Below are positions 10,236 to 21,889 of a stretch of DNA of 64,000 bases, one piece after another. The position numbers were made by a program, and so were the translations under genes. The stretch's first letter is position 1, and every line of letters starts with the position of its first letter. Source of the DNA: Flavobacteria bacterium RIFCSPLOWO2_12_FULL_35_11 (GTDB lineage: Bacteria > Bacteroidota > Bacteroidia > Flavobacteriales > Flavobacteriaceae). The stretch is from the NCBI GenBank assembly GCA_001800975.1, contig MGWK01000060.1:1-64000 (forward strand), given 5' to 3'. The notes under the pieces were generated by a model. It did no database searches, was not told where the DNA came from, and was given only the letters and a program-made list of their open reading frames with translations.

Positions 10236-11577
10236 AGTAACTACAAGGTACATTGATGAAATTCAGCAATTAATTGCTGATGGTAACAATGAGGCGATTT
10301 TAAAGCTTCTGGAAGAAGTGCATTATGCCGATATTGCCGAAATTATTGAAGACTTAACGGTTGAAGAAGGCATCTATTTAATAAAATTACTGGATAGCGA
10401 TGTAACTGCTGATGTAATTACCGAATTGGATGAAGATACCCGTGAAAAAATCTTGGGCGGACTTTCATCCAAAGAAATTGCAGAAGAAATTTCGGAATTG
10501 GACACCGATGATGCTGCCGATATTATTTCTGAACTTACCGACCAGCAACAAGAGGAAGTAATTTCCCATATTGAAGATGAAGAGCATGCCAAGGACATTC
10601 GGGATCTTTTACGGTACGACGAAAATTCTGCAGGTGGTTTAATGGCAAAAGAGTTGATAAAAGTAAACGAAAATTGGAATGTGCTTACCTGTGTTAAAGA
10701 AATGCGTGCCCAGGCAGAGGAAGTTTCACGCGTACATTCTATTTATGTAGTCGATGACAATGACCTTTTAAAAGGTCGGCTGTCGCTAAAAGATTTATTG
10801 ACAACCTCAACAAGAACCGCAATTAAAGATGTTTTTATAAAAAAAGTGGATTTTGTGCATGTTGACGACAAAGCGGAAGATGTTGCGCGAATCATGCAAA
10901 AATACGATTTGGAAGCCATTCCCGTTGTTGATAAAGCCGGTCGTTTGGTGGGAAGAATCACCATTGACGATATTATTGACGTTATAAAGGACGAAGCTGA
11001 AAAAGATTACCAAATGGCTGCGGGGATTTCTCAGGATGTTGAAGCTGATGATACTATTTGGGAATTGACAAGAGCGCGTTTGCCTTGGTTAATTTTAGCG
11101 CTTTTTGGCGGATTTGTAAGTGTCTCCATTTTAGGCGGATTTTCAAACGCCATGACAAAATATCCTTCATTATTCTTCTTTACCCCATTAATTGCAGCAA
11201 TGGCCGGTAACGTTGGTGTACAATCTTCCGCAATTATCCTTCAAGGTTTGGCAAATGACAGTTTAAAAGGTTCTTGGTGGAAAAGATTGATAAAAGAAAT
11301 TTCTTTAAGTTTATTAAATGGGTTGGTGCTTGCGGCACTATTAATGTCAGCTGGCATGTATTTTTTAGGTTTCGACATTAAAGTGGGACTTACCGTTGCC
11401 GTATCTTTGGTTTCAGTAATCATTATTGCGTCTATAATTGGAACTTTTGTCCCAATAATTTTAGACAAAAGAGGCATAGATCCCGCTTTGGCCACAGGTC
11501 CGTTTATAACTACAAGCAACGATATCTTCGGAATATTAATTTATTTTTGGATCGCTAAAATAATATTGGGATTTTAA
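10222..11577 (+). CDS. mgtE: Magnesium transporter MgtE
   Basis: MgtE N domain, CBS pair, membrane domain ([20 protein letters not shown]). Overlaps the rsmA end by 14 nt. Confidence 0.95.
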   Translation: MMSFEVTTRYIDEIQQLIADGNNEAILKLLEEVHYADIAEIIEDLTVEEGIYLIKLLDSDVTADVITELDEDTREKILGGLSSKEIAEEISELDTDDAADIISELTDQQQEEVISHIEDEEHAKDIRDLLRYDENSAGGLMAKELIKVNENWNVLTCVKEMRAQAEEVSRVHSIYVVDDNDLLKGRLSLKDLLTTSTRTAIKDVFIKKVDFVHVDDKAEDVARIMQKYDLEAIPVVDKAGRLVGRITIDDIIDVIKDEAEKDYQMAAGISQDVEADDTIWELTRARLPWLILALFGGFVSVSILGGFSNAMTKYPSLFFFTPLIAAMAGNVGVQSSAIILQGLANDSLKGSWWKRLIKEISLSLLNGLVLAALLMSAGMYFLGFDIKVGLTVAVSLVSVIIIASIIGTFVPIILDKRGIDPALATGPFITTSNDIFGILIYFWIAKIILGF

Positions 11578-11583
11578 TTTTTT

Positions 11584-11667
11584 GGGCATTACACTTCGTG
11601 TCAGGCTTTTCACACTCGCTTCCCGAAAAATCGGGAGAGCTCAAACAATCGCTTCAATCCTTAATGC
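11584..11667. repeat. Decayed copy of a dispersed GGGCGTTCCC...CAATCCCTAACGC-type intergenic repeat
   Basis: gggcattacacttcgtgtcaggcttttcacactcgcttcccgaaaaatcgggagagctcaaacaatcgcttcaatccttaatgc matches the reverse complement of 27447-27550 in outline; internal hairpin tcccga-aaaa-tcggga. Confidence 0.7.
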
Positions 11668-11840
11668 AAATTGATTTACGCCCTTCGTCTCCGCTCAGGG
11701 TGACGGATGTACAATTTACGTTTTGAAAATTGCGCAATCAAACATTGACCAAACAAAATTGCGCGCCTTGCATTTTTTCTTCGCGTTCGTTGCGGTTAAG
11801 TTTTTGGCTTATTAACCCAAATCAAAAATAACAGATACCA

Positions 11841-12407
11841 CTAAAACCTAAATTTCTTAAACAAATCCCAAAGAACCACACCCACACTTACAGAAATGTT
11901 CAGCGAATGTTTGGTGCCAAATTGCGGAATTTCAATGCAATAATCTGAGGCGGAAACCACTTTTTGCTGCACGCCTTTTACCTCATTTCCAAACACAACT
12001 GCATATTTTTGATTTGATTCAATCGCAAAATCTTGAAGCATCGTGCTGTTTTCAGCTTGCTCAATCGACAATATTTTAATTTTTAACGCCTTTAATTTTT
12101 CAATCAGCGCAAGTGTGTCTTCTGCATATTCCCAATCAACAGATTCGGTGGCGCCCAAGGCTGTTTTGTGGATGTCCTTATGCGGCGGTTTTGCCGTAAT
12201 GCCGCACAAATAAATTTTCTCAATTAAAAAAGCGTCGCTTGTCCTAAAAACCGATCCAATATTGTTCAAACTTCTAATATTGTCAAGAATAACAATCAGC
12301 GGAATTTTCTCAATTTGCTTAAACGCTTCAACATCCAAACGTTCCAATTCACTGTTTTTTAATTTTCTCATAGTATTTTTTATTTGTTGAAACGTTGAAT
12401 CTTTCAA
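11841..12407 (-). CDS. TrmH/SpoU-family RNA methyltransferase
   Basis: VILDNIRSLNNIGSVFRTSDAF, VFGNEVKGV, SLNISVSVGVVLWDLF motifs. Confidence 0.92.
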   Translation of the reverse strand: MKDSTFQQIKNTMRKLKNSELERLDVEAFKQIEKIPLIVILDNIRSLNNIGSVFRTSDAFLIEKIYLCGITAKPPHKDIHKTALGATESVDWEYAEDTLALIEKLKALKIKILSIEQAENSTMLQDFAIESNQKYAVVFGNEVKGVQQKVVSASDYCIEIPQFGTKHSLNISVSVGVVLWDLFKKFRF

Positions 12408-12449
12408 TTAAAATGTAACTTCGCAAAACTAACGTAAATTCTTAAAAAA

Positions 12450-15056
12450 TTGGCGCCAAAAATCGAGAAAGTATCTCCCTTAATGAAACAATACAACGCA
12501 ATCAAGACCAAATATCCTGATGCCATGTTGTTATTTAGGGTGGGCGATTTTTACGAAACCTTTGGTGAAGACGCCAAAAAAGCATCTCGCGTATTAGGAA
12601 TCGTCTTAACCAAACGCGGCGCCGGCAGCGAATCCGAAACCGCTTTGGCCGGATTTCCGCATCACTCTCTGAATACGTATCTCCCAAAATTGGTAAAAGC
12701 AGGAATGCGCGTGGCAATTTGCGATCAGTTGGAAGATCCGAAAATGACGAAAACCATTGTAAAACGCGGTGTTACGGAATTAATAACGCCCGGCGTTTCC
12801 TTAAACGATGAAGTTTTACAGTCTAAAACCAATAACTTTTTGGCGGCGGTACATTTTGGAAAAAGATTGCTCGGTATTTCGTTTTTAGATGTTTCCACCG
12901 GCGAATTTTTAACCGCACAAGGAAATGCAGAATATATTGACAAACTGCTACAAAATTTTAGTCCGAGTGAGGTTTTGGTCCAAAAACAGCACAAAACAAA
13001 ATTCAACGAATTATTTGGCGACCGGTTTTATAATTTTTATTTAGAAGACTGGATTTTTCAGCCTGAATATGCCAACGAAGCATTGACCAACCATTTTAAA
13101 GTGAAAACCCTCAAAGGTTTTGGGATTGAAGAATTGGAAGAAGGCATCATCGCTTCAGCCGTGGTGCTGTATTATCTTTCTGAAACGCAACACAACAAAT
13201 TAGAACATATTTCGGTCATCAATCGCATTTCCGAAGAAAACTATGTTTGGATGGATCGGTTTACCATTCGCAATTTAGAATTGTATCATTCCAATTCACC
13301 AAATGCAGTTACGCTATTGGACGTTATTGACAAAACCATTTCGCCAATGGGCGGCAGGTTGCTGAAACGCTGGCTTGCATTGCCTTTAAAAGATTTGAAT
13401 CGCATAAAAAGACGCCACGATATTGTGAAATATTTTATAGACCACGACGACTTTTTTGAGTTGACCACCTATCAAATAAAGCAAATTAGCGATATTGAAA
13501 GGTTGGTTTCAAAAGTGGCGGTTGGAAAAGTGAATCCGCGTGAAGTTGTGGCGCTTAAAAATTCCCTGAACGCCATCATTCCCATAAAAGAAGCTGCAGA
13601 AAAAAGCAATAACGAGGCGCTAAAAATTATTGGCGAGCAACTGCAAAGCTGCGCCACCATTCGCGAGAAAATTACCAAAACATTAAATGAAGAAGCGCCG
13701 GTAAGCATTTCAAAAGGAAATGCCATTGCCAGTGGTGTTTCTGAGGAACTGGATGAACTGCGCGCCATTTCAACCTTGGGAAAAGGCTATTTGGACAATA
13801 TGCAGGCGCGTGAAATTGAACGCACCGGAATCTCTTCCCTAAAAATTTCCTTCAACAATGTTTTTGGCTATTATATTGAAGTTCGAAATACGCACAAAGA
13901 CAAAGTGCCGGAAGACTGGATCCGGAAACAGACTTTGGTAAGCGCCGAGCGCTATATTACTGAAGAATTAAAAGAATACGAAACTAAAATTTTAGGCGCC
14001 GAAGAGAAAATTGGAAAACTCGAAAATGAACTTTTTGCGGAACTCATCAGTTCACTGATGGATTCCATTCAGCCAATACAGCTAAACGCCCAATTGATTG
14101 GCCAGATTGATTGTTTAAGTTCTTTTGCCGAAGTTGCCAAACAAAACAATTATGTACGTCCATTATTAGATGAAAGCACCGATTTGGAAATTAAAAACGG
14201 ACGCCATCCCGTTATTGAAAAGCAGTTGCCAATTGGCGAAGAATATATTGCCAATGATGTTGTTTTAAACAGAAATCAGCAACAAATTATTATGATTACC
14301 GGCCCGAATATGAGCGGTAAATCGGCCATTTTACGCCAAACTGCCTTAATTGTGTTGTTGGCGCAAATGGGCAGTTACGTGCCTGCACAAAATGCCCGAA
14401 TTGGGGTGGTCGATAAAATATTCACCCGTGTTGGGGCAAGCGACAATATTTCTATGGGCGAATCAACTTTTATGGTTGAAATGAATGAAACCGCCAGTAT
14501 TTTGAACAATATTTCAGAAAGAAGTTTGGTGTTGTTGGATGAAATTGGAAGGGGAACAAGCACGTACGACGGAATTTCAATTGCCTGGGCCATTGCAGAA
14601 TATTTGCATGAACATCCGACAAAAGCAAAAACATTGTTCGCCACGCATTACCACGAATTAAACGATATGACCACTACTTTTGAGCATATCAAAAACTTCA
14701 ATGTTTCCGTAAAAGAATTGAAAGACAAAGTGGTTTTCCTTAGAAAATTAGTTCCCGGTGGCAGCGAACACAGTTTCGGTATTTACGTGGCCAAATTGGC
14801 CGGAATGCCGTCATCCGTTATTCACAGAGCAACAAAAATGCTGAAGCAACTGGAAAAAAATCACACCAATTCATCCGTAAAAGAAACCTTAAAAACGGCT
14901 TCTGAAAACGATATGCAATTAAGCTTTTTTAAGTTGGATGATCCTTTGCTCGAAAACATCAAAGAAGAAATTCTCTCCACCAATATTGACACACTCACCC
15001 CTATTGAAGCCCTAATGAAATTGAATGAAATAAAACGAATGCTTACTAAAAAGTAA
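12450..15056 (+). CDS. mutS: DNA mismatch repair protein MutS
   Basis: TPLMKQY-like N-terminus, [13 protein letters not shown] Walker [23 protein letters not shown] start (alternative ATG at 12483). Confidence 0.97.
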   Translation: MAPKIEKVSPLMKQYNAIKTKYPDAMLLFRVGDFYETFGEDAKKASRVLGIVLTKRGAGSESETALAGFPHHSLNTYLPKLVKAGMRVAICDQLEDPKMTKTIVKRGVTELITPGVSLNDEVLQSKTNNFLAAVHFGKRLLGISFLDVSTGEFLTAQGNAEYIDKLLQNFSPSEVLVQKQHKTKFNELFGDRFYNFYLEDWIFQPEYANEALTNHFKVKTLKGFGIEELEEGIIASAVVLYYLSETQHNKLEHISVINRISEENYVWMDRFTIRNLELYHSNSPNAVTLLDVIDKTISPMGGRLLKRWLALPLKDLNRIKRRHDIVKYFIDHDDFFELTTYQIKQISDIERLVSKVAVGKVNPREVVALKNSLNAIIPIKEAAEKSNNEALKIIGEQLQSCATIREKITKTLNEEAPVSISKGNAIASGVSEELDELRAISTLGKGYLDNMQAREIERTGISSLKISFNNVFGYYIEVRNTHKDKVPEDWIRKQTLVSAERYITEELKEYETKILGAEEKIGKLENELFAELISSLMDSIQPIQLNAQLIGQIDCLSSFAEVAKQNNYVRPLLDESTDLEIKNGRHPVIEKQLPIGEEYIANDVVLNRNQQQIIMITGPNMSGKSAILRQTALIVLLAQMGSYVPAQNARIGVVDKIFTRVGASDNISMGESTFMVEMNETASILNNISERSLVLLDEIGRGTSTYDGISIAWAIAEYLHEHPTKAKTLFATHYHELNDMTTTFEHIKNFNVSVKELKDKVVFLRKLVPGGSEHSFGIYVAKLAGMPSSVIHRATKMLKQLEKNHTNSSVKETLKTASENDMQLSFFKLDDPLLENIKEEILSTNIDTLTPIEALMKLNEIKRMLTKK

Positions 15057-15151
15057 ATTGTTAAAATTTTGTTAAAGTTGGAATAGTTATTGATGCTTAT
15101 TAAATTATAAAGTTACTTATAGTCAAGTAATTATTGCAAAAAAAATAAGCT

Positions 15152-16963
15152 ATGAAAAAAATAATACTCCTTTTCACCTTTGCCTCATTCTCATGTTTTT
15201 CACAATCTTACATTGAAGGTTATATTATTGATAAAACAACAAATGAATCTCTGCCATATTCAACTATAAAACTTATAAGCAGTAGCGATAGTTATACCAT
15301 TACTAATGAGGACGGTAAGTTTGAAATTAGGAGCAAACTACCAACTGATTCTTTGGAAGTACGATTTTTGGGATATCAAACAAAAAAAGTTCCAATTTCC
15401 TTTTTTAATAAAAACACTAAACTCTATTTAGCCTCCAATATAAATCAATTAAAGGAAGTATTTATTGTGGCTAATAAAAATAAAAATAACTCATATAATT
15501 TACTAAACAGCTTAATTCAAAAGTATAGACACAAAACATTGATTACAGAGAGTAAAGGGTTTCTTACATTAACTTCATCTTCAAGAGGTATTCCGCTAGA
15601 AATTATTGAAGGATTTTATAATAGCAAACAAAGTTTGTCGGATGGAATTATAGATTTAAAAATAAAAAGTGGTCGATTTGGTCAAAATAAATCCTTCCCA
15701 TTTTATAGTTTGAATAATACTCAAGTTTTAATGGATTTTCAATTTTTTAAAAATTCTAACCAAATATTACCCTTTTACCCAGGAAACATGACGTTTAATG
15801 AAATTAAAAGAAAATATATTGTAAAAATTGATGAATGCAATTCTTGTAGTGATGAGGATTTAAAAATTTCTTTTGTCCCAAAAAAATTTGACGGACGTCT
15901 TTTTTTGGGCAAAATAATATTTAATAAAAAAACGCTAACAATAAAAAAAATTGAATTGGAAATAAATGATCCAATAACAGATGGCTTATCTTCCATTATA
16001 ACAAATGATGAGATAACACCAAAACAAATAAAGCTAGTTATTAGTTTTAATCCAGCTGATTATGAAAAAATTCAATCTTTAAAATTAAATTTTATGATGT
16101 ATTATAAATCTGAAGAAGCGCTCCAAATTATTCAGTCCAATTCATTTCTCTACTTTTACGATTATAATAAATCTTTTGAAGAACCCTATTTTTCTAGCAA
16201 TATTCAATTCAATAATGATTATGATAAAATTATAGCGCTGCAAACCACGGATGATTTTTGGAATGCTAATTATCAATTCCCAAAAAGTTTTAATGAAGAA
16301 AAATCAATAGATTTTTTAAAAAAATATGGCTATTTAATTAATTATGAAAACACAATCTCTTCGGATAATATAAAATACGTCAAACCTTCTCTTATAATAT
16401 GGAATAAAAATAAACGATTGGAGTGGCAAAGTATTCAGGAAGTTTTAGCAAGTAATAGTAACGTAAATAAACTTTCATATCAAGGCTTAAGTGAAAACAT
16501 GAAAGCTGATAAAGTTTATCATACAACTACTGAAATTGATAAGGATAAGCAAGACACCTTTTCAAATAACTATAAAAAGTTCAATTTCAGCTTTTTATTA
16601 GATCAATATAAAAGGGAGAGTGGCGAAAAACAATTTATAACTCGAACAATTTTTGATAGAAATTCCTCATTCTACAGAAACGAACGTAATAATATAAACT
16701 TGGTTTATATCAACTTAATTTTTGATATCTATGAATACTACAGGCAAAGTTTAGAAACTCAAATAAATAATAAAATGACTTTTGATGAAGTTAAAAAAAT
16801 ATGTGATGAAAAATTTGAAGAGGCTTCTTTAACTGTAGAAAAAATGAAAAATGAAACAAATGCAGGTTTGAACTTTAAAAGTTTGTACAAATGGAATAAT
16901 ACGGTAAACGAGAAATTAAATATCAATAATTATTTATTAATCATGAATCAAGAACAATTATGA
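15152..16963 (+). CDS. Carboxypeptidase-like regulatory domain protein, exported
   Basis: Signal peptide; YIEGYIIDKTTNESLPYSTIKLISS...LEVRFLGYQTKKV is a CarboxypepD_reg-like beta-sandwich. Confidence 0.85.
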   Translation: MKKIILLFTFASFSCFSQSYIEGYIIDKTTNESLPYSTIKLISSSDSYTITNEDGKFEIRSKLPTDSLEVRFLGYQTKKVPISFFNKNTKLYLASNINQLKEVFIVANKNKNNSYNLLNSLIQKYRHKTLITESKGFLTLTSSSRGIPLEIIEGFYNSKQSLSDGIIDLKIKSGRFGQNKSFPFYSLNNTQVLMDFQFFKNSNQILPFYPGNMTFNEIKRKYIVKIDECNSCSDEDLKISFVPKKFDGRLFLGKIIFNKKTLTIKKIELEINDPITDGLSSIITNDEITPKQIKLVISFNPADYEKIQSLKLNFMMYYKSEEALQIIQSNSFLYFYDYNKSFEEPYFSSNIQFNNDYDKIIALQTTDDFWNANYQFPKSFNEEKSIDFLKKYGYLINYENTISSDNIKYVKPSLIIWNKNKRLEWQSIQEVLASNSNVNKLSYQGLSENMKADKVYHTTTEIDKDKQDTFSNNYKKFNFSFLLDQYKRESGEKQFITRTIFDRNSSFYRNERNNINLVYINLIFDIYEYYRQSLETQINNKMTFDEVKKICDEKFEEASLTVEKMKNETNAGLNFKSLYKWNNTVNEKLNINNYLLIMNQEQL

Positions 16964-19437
16964 AATATTTAAAATCTTCACTAATTTTAATGTTGGTTTT
17001 CAATTCATTTTATATCTATTCTCAAGAACTTGACATTAACAGTTCAATAATTGAACCTTTTCAAAAAGACGCCTTATTTAGAGAAAAAGTATTTATTCAT
17101 ATTAATAAAACCCGTTATTTTATTAAAGAAAATATTTGGTTTACAGCGTATGTTTCAAATGACTTTAATAATACACCCTCAGATTATACAACAAACTTGC
17201 ATGTTAGCTTATTAAATGATAAAGGAACTTTAATTGAAAGTAAAAATATATTTATCCAAAAAGGTGTTGGGATTGGTGATTTTTTGATAGATGAGAGCCA
17301 TAATTCAGGCAAATATTATATTCAGGCAAACACTAATTATATGCATAATTTTGGTTCTGAAAATGTATTTATGCAAGAAATTGAGATTATTAATCCTGTT
17401 GAAAAAAAAGAATTTGAGAATGAACAATACGCTAACAATTATGATATTCAAGTTTTTCCTGAAAGTGGTTATTTATTGGAAAGTACAGAAAACATACTTG
17501 GTATAAAAGCATTAATTAATGGAAAAGGATACCCATTTTCAGGTAAAATTATTAATTCTAGAGGAATAGAAATCACCTCTTTTGAGGGAAACCAGTTTGG
17601 GATGAGCAAATGTAAATTTACTTATGAAAATAATGAGACTTACAAAGCATTAGTTACAATAAATGGCACAATTAAAAAAATCGATTTGCCAAAGGCTCAT
17701 AAAACAGGAATTAATTTTAGTGTAGATAATACAAATTATGATAAAATTGTACTCACCCTTAGAACGAATAAAGAAACGTTACCAATTCTAAAAAACGAAA
17801 TACTGGCAATTCTTTTTTATAGAAATAATTTTATTAGTAAAGCAATTACATTATCGAACATTAACAATGAAGAGCTAACACAAGAGTTGGTTTTTGATAA
17901 GAGTGAAATGCAACATGGTGTTAATATTGTTACTTTGTTTAAAAGTAACCAGCCAGTTGCTGAACGTAAGTTTTTTGTTGATAAGAAAAGTGAACAAAGT
18001 GAGCTTTTAATTGAATTACTTAAATCAGAAAATGATTCTACAAGCTTTAAAATTAAAACTATTAATTCAAATTTTGAACCAATTTCAGCTCAATTAAGTA
18101 TTTCTATACTTCCAAGAGATTCTAAAATGTTTAAGGAAGCGCAAACTATAAAAAGTGCTTTTTTATTAACTCCTTATATTAAGGGAATTGTTGAAAATCC
18201 TTCATTTTATTTTAATAAAACGAGCCCCAAAGAAAAGGATTATTTAGATTTATTACTCCTCAACCAAGGATGGAACACTTATTCTCTGGAAGAAAAAATT
18301 AAAGAAATTAATCCAAAAGAGAAATTTCCTTTTGAAAATGGTTTTACACTAAACGGCAACTCAAAAAAAGCACCAAAAGATTACGATATTGGAATTTTAT
18401 CTAAAAAAAACAGGTTGGTTGCATTTAGTAAACTTAATGAAAATAAAGAGTTTACATTTGAGAATGTATTTGCTTATAAAAATGATAACATAAAAATCGC
18501 ATTCATAAAAAAAAATAAACCCTTAGTAAAACCTAATGGAGTGTCTTTTAGTGAACCAAAAATAAGTAATCCCAATATCTTAACAAAGATTGATAATTCA
18601 AAACCTATTCTTGAAAAAAAATCATATACAATCAGTAAAAATAGTTCTTTAAACTATGTGAATTATCCAAATATAGAACAGTTAGATGAAGTAGTGTTAA
18701 AAAATATAAAAGCAAAAACGAAAGAAACAATATATGATATAGAAATGGATTTAGCAATAAAACATAATGTCATAGCCTCTGGATTCTACAAAAATAAAAA
18801 AGTTACTAAGCAAATGGAAATAGTGCATCAAACAGTATTTGACTATTTTAGAAGTTTAGGTTTTATTAAACCTGTCATTTCTGACAATGTTGAATCTTAT
18901 ATTTTCTCACTTAGAAATACGCCTGCAACTTTAATAAATCCTTTTCTTAAAGCAAACCCTGATAGTACATTCCCCCCACAAATTTATATAAATGATAAAC
19001 AAATCAGTCGATACTTAGATATTGATATGTTAAGACAACTTAGTATGAGTACTGTTGATGATATATTAATTAATAGATCTGGTGGTGGCGGTGGAATGGA
19101 TGGTACAGGAGGAATCATAAAAATTTACTTAAAAAAATGGGATCACAAATATTTTGGAGAAGAGAGCAAAAACTTATATGAAAATTTAATATTGCTTACA
19201 GGTTTTGACAGAGCAACTAATTATTACAAACCTCAATATAATTTTTATACTGAAGATTCTTATAATTGGTCAGAAATTGATTGGAAAAACAATCTTCTAA
19301 CAAATGAAAAGGGAGAAATCACTTTTAAAGTTCCTAAAAATGAGTTTTCAAACGAATTTCAATTTATAATAAACGGTTTTTCTGAAAACGGATTGTTATT
19401 TTATACTAATTACAAAACAGGTGAAGTTCGTTTCTAA
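16960..19437 (+). CDS. MG2-like/TonB-plug-like domain exported protein
   Basis: Signal peptide; EKVFIHINKTRYFIKENIWFTAYV resembles a macroglobulin MG2 domain; plug-like C-terminal segment (DDILINRSGGGGGMDGTGGIIKIYLKK). ATGA overlap with the preceding gene. Confidence 0.75.
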   Translation: MKYLKSSLILMLVFNSFYIYSQELDINSSIIEPFQKDALFREKVFIHINKTRYFIKENIWFTAYVSNDFNNTPSDYTTNLHVSLLNDKGTLIESKNIFIQKGVGIGDFLIDESHNSGKYYIQANTNYMHNFGSENVFMQEIEIINPVEKKEFENEQYANNYDIQVFPESGYLLESTENILGIKALINGKGYPFSGKIINSRGIEITSFEGNQFGMSKCKFTYENNETYKALVTINGTIKKIDLPKAHKTGINFSVDNTNYDKIVLTLRTNKETLPILKNEILAILFYRNNFISKAITLSNINNEELTQELVFDKSEMQHGVNIVTLFKSNQPVAERKFFVDKKSEQSELLIELLKSENDSTSFKIKTINSNFEPISAQLSISILPRDSKMFKEAQTIKSAFLLTPYIKGIVENPSFYFNKTSPKEKDYLDLLLLNQGWNTYSLEEKIKEINPKEKFPFENGFTLNGNSKKAPKDYDIGILSKKNRLVAFSKLNENKEFTFENVFAYKNDNIKIAFIKKNKPLVKPNGVSFSEPKISNPNILTKIDNSKPILEKKSYTISKNSSLNYVNYPNIEQLDEVVLKNIKAKTKETIYDIEMDLAIKHNVIASGFYKNKKVTKQMEIVHQTVFDYFRSLGFIKPVISDNVESYIFSLRNTPATLINPFLKANPDSTFPPQIYINDKQISRYLDIDMLRQLSMSTVDDILINRSGGGGGMDGTGGIIKIYLKKWDHKYFGEESKNLYENLILLTGFDRATNYYKPQYNFYTEDSYNWSEIDWKNNLLTNEKGEITFKVPKNEFSNEFQFIINGFSENGLLFYTNYKTGEVRF

Positions 19438-19521
19438 AATGTTAATTATTTTGTTGGGTTTGTTAAGATTTATTCATTGAGCCAATTTTTAATTATCTTT
19501 GTAGCCTAAAAAATATTTAAT

Positions 19522-20058
19522 ATGTTTTTATTTATCAGCGGTGGCGAAATATTTGTAATTCTTTTGGTGGTTGTCATGGTTTTTGGCGCGGATAAACTTC
19601 CCGAAATTGCCCGAGAACTTGGAAAAGGGATGCGACAAATTAAAAATGCGACCAATGATATTAAGCGAGAAATTCAAAATAGCGCAGAAAAAAACGATAT
19701 TGATATTGATATTGCCGCAAAAGTCAGAAATGAAGTAAATAGGGTAAAAGATAATTTTGACGATTTCACGAACCCTTTGAAAAAAGTTAAAGAAAACATA
19801 GAAAATTCCATAAATCCCATCAAAGATGCTGATGGAAATTTGGTGAGTTATTTTAACAAACCAAAAGAAGCTAAAAATACAATAACTGACATCTCAACTG
19901 AAATTACCACGGATTCCTCAACTACAACCCTAGACGTTAAAAGTGTCGCTAAAGATACTGAAGAAACCAAAAATGTTGCTGAGAATTCACCAACGCCGGA
20001 AAAAGAGGTTAAAGATCCCATAGAAGAACAAAATGGATCCGTAAAAAGAGAAAAATAA
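19522..20058 (+). CDS. Sec-independent (twin-arginine) translocase TatA/TatB-like protein
   Basis: MFLFISGGEIFVILLVVVMVFGADKLPEIARELGKGMRQIKNATNDIKREI: TM helix plus amphipathic helix of the TatA/B family. Confidence 0.9.
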   Translation: MFLFISGGEIFVILLVVVMVFGADKLPEIARELGKGMRQIKNATNDIKREIQNSAEKNDIDIDIAAKVRNEVNRVKDNFDDFTNPLKKVKENIENSINPIKDADGNLVSYFNKPKEAKNTITDISTEITTDSSTTTLDVKSVAKDTEETKNVAENSPTPEKEVKDPIEEQNGSVKREK

Positions 20059-20077
20059 TTTTCTCAAAAAAATCGGC

Positions 20078-20719
20078 TTATTTTACCCTGCTAATCGACA
20101 ATCCATCGCGGATTGGCAATAAAATAGTTTCAATTCTATCATCCGAATTTAACAATTCATTGTATTCGACCAAGGTTTTGGTGTCTTTATCGTTGGGTTC
20201 AATTTCGGCAACAACCTTTCCGCTCCACAACACATTGTCCGATAAAATAATGCCGCCCGAATTCATTTTACCAATAATCATGTAATAATAGGTAATGTAG
20301 TTTGCTTTATCGGCATCAATAAAAACCATGTCAAACTTTTCATTTAATGTTGGAATAATATCCAGCGCATTTCCTACCAGTTGTTTTATTTGGGTGTTAT
20401 AAAGCGATTGCTCAAAATATTTTTTGGCAAAATCTTCCAGTTCTTCATTTTTATCAATGGTGAAAAGCGTTCCGTTTTTTTGCATTCCTTCCGCCAGACA
20501 TAAAGCCGAATAACCGGTATAAGTTCCAATCTCCAAAATAGTTTTTGGCTGAATTAATTTAGAAATCATAGACAAAATTCTGCCCTGATAACCACCGCTC
20601 AACATCCGTGGATTCAATATTTTTTGCCAGGTTTCCTTATTTAACTGCTGTAAAAGTTCAGGTTCCTTTTGGGAATGATTTACAACGTAATTGTCTATTT
20701 TTTCGGGTAAAAAATTCAT
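20078..20719 (-). CDS. Class I SAM-dependent O-methyltransferase
   Basis: ILEIGTYTGYSALCLAEGM, DMVFIDADKANYITYY, GGIILSDNVLWSGKV. Confidence 0.92.
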   Translation of the reverse strand: MNFLPEKIDNYVVNHSQKEPELLQQLNKETWQKILNPRMLSGGYQGRILSMISKLIQPKTILEIGTYTGYSALCLAEGMQKNGTLFTIDKNEELEDFAKKYFEQSLYNTQIKQLVGNALDIIPTLNEKFDMVFIDADKANYITYYYMIIGKMNSGGIILSDNVLWSGKVVAEIEPNDKDTKTLVEYNELLNSDDRIETILLPIRDGLSISRVK

Positions 20720-20821
20720 TATTTTAATATTTTAAAAGGAAATAAAAGACTTTGTGGTAAGAATATATTTTCTAGCTAAATTAGTTCTCAACAGCAATCT
20801 TTAACACCCCTTTTTTATGGC

Positions 20822-21076
20822 TTATAATTCTATTTTGGTTTTCAATTCCTGCGCCATGCAATTTATTTCCTCTTGGTTTAAATGTTGCGTTTTATGGCTC
20901 TCAACTTCTTCTAATTTTTTTAAACAAGTGCTCATTATCTTGTTTTGTTTGGCGTAAAGTTCGCATTTTTTGCATAAAAATAAATGAGCTTTCAGTTTTA
21001 TTTTTTCCCATAAACTGGCTTCATTGTATTGGCTTTTGTCGCAAATCGCACTAGCTTCATCACAGGTTAATTTCAT
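20822..21076 (-). CDS. Small Cys-rich protein downstream of the sigma factor, possible anti-sigma (zf-HC2-like)
   Basis: Follows the ECF sigma gene on the same strand; HLFLCKKCELY matches an HxxxCxxC motif. Confidence 0.65.
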   Translation of the reverse strand: MKLTCDEASAICDKSQYNEASLWEKIKLKAHLFLCKKCELYAKQNKIMSTCLKKLEEVESHKTQHLNQEEINCMAQELKTKIEL

Positions 21077-21087
21077 ATACCAAAATT

Positions 21088-21657
21088 TTAATTCTTAAAC
21101 CAATTATCTTCCATGCATTTCCTAAGCTGGGTTCGCGCTCTGTGAATGATGACCCATAAGTTTGACGTGGTAATGTCAAGTTCTTTACAAATATCTTCTG
21201 TTTCAATTTGATGCACGGTTTTCATTCTAAAAACTATGGCGTATTTCTCGGGTAAATTTCCAATGCATTTTTCCAAAACATTGGCCAATTCCTCATTCTC
21301 AATCTTTTTTTCAATTTCACCGCTCCAGTCAGTTGGTACGCGTTCTTCCAGCCATTCTCCTTCTCGTTCGCCATCGGCATAAAAATTCATGCGCACTTCG
21401 GCCTTGCCTTTTGTCGAATTAATTTTGCGGTAATAATCAACAATTTTTCTTTTCAGAATAGCGATAAGCCAGGTACGTTCGCTTGATTCTCCTTTAAAAT
21501 TTTCCTTCGCTTTTAGGGCCGAAAAAAAAGTGTCCTGCACCAAATCTTTGGCCAAATCTCTATCGTTTAACCGGCCAATGGTATAATTGAAAAGATAATC
21601 GGCATGCAAGCTGACCCATTTTTCCGGATTTAAAAATTGTTTGTCGGTTACAGCCAT
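21088..21657 (-). CDS. RNA polymerase sigma-70 factor, ECF subfamily
   Basis: LVQDTFFSALKAKENFKGESSERTWLIAILKRKIVDYYRK region 2; C-terminal HTH region 4 (TSNLWVIIHRARTQLRKCME). Confidence 0.93.
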   Translation of the reverse strand: MAVTDKQFLNPEKWVSLHADYLFNYTIGRLNDRDLAKDLVQDTFFSALKAKENFKGESSERTWLIAILKRKIVDYYRKINSTKGKAEVRMNFYADGEREGEWLEERVPTDWSGEIEKKIENEELANVLEKCIGNLPEKYAIVFRMKTVHQIETEDICKELDITTSNLWVIIHRARTQLRKCMEDNWFKN

Positions 21658-21889
21658 TTAAACTTTATTTACTGATTGGCTAAGGTAAATAATTTCACAG
21701 AAATATACTTCTTTTAATATGGCGGACTTTCTTTTGATTTCCTGCAATAATGACTGTTTTTGAAATTTTAGCAATGTCATTTTTGTTGATGTCTTTAGAA
21801 TGAAAAGATATCATATTAGTATTAAAAGAACCCAAAAAAACAATATTTTATGCCTTTTAATTTCCGATTTTAATTCTTGACTTTTTTTG

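Noticed and set aside
10374-11519. Antisense ORFs opposite mgtE (10374, 10743, 10807, 11241)
   Set aside because: Ser-rich or low-complexity products that mirror the codon structure of a confidently identified gene; same reasoning applied to other antisense ORFs in the track.
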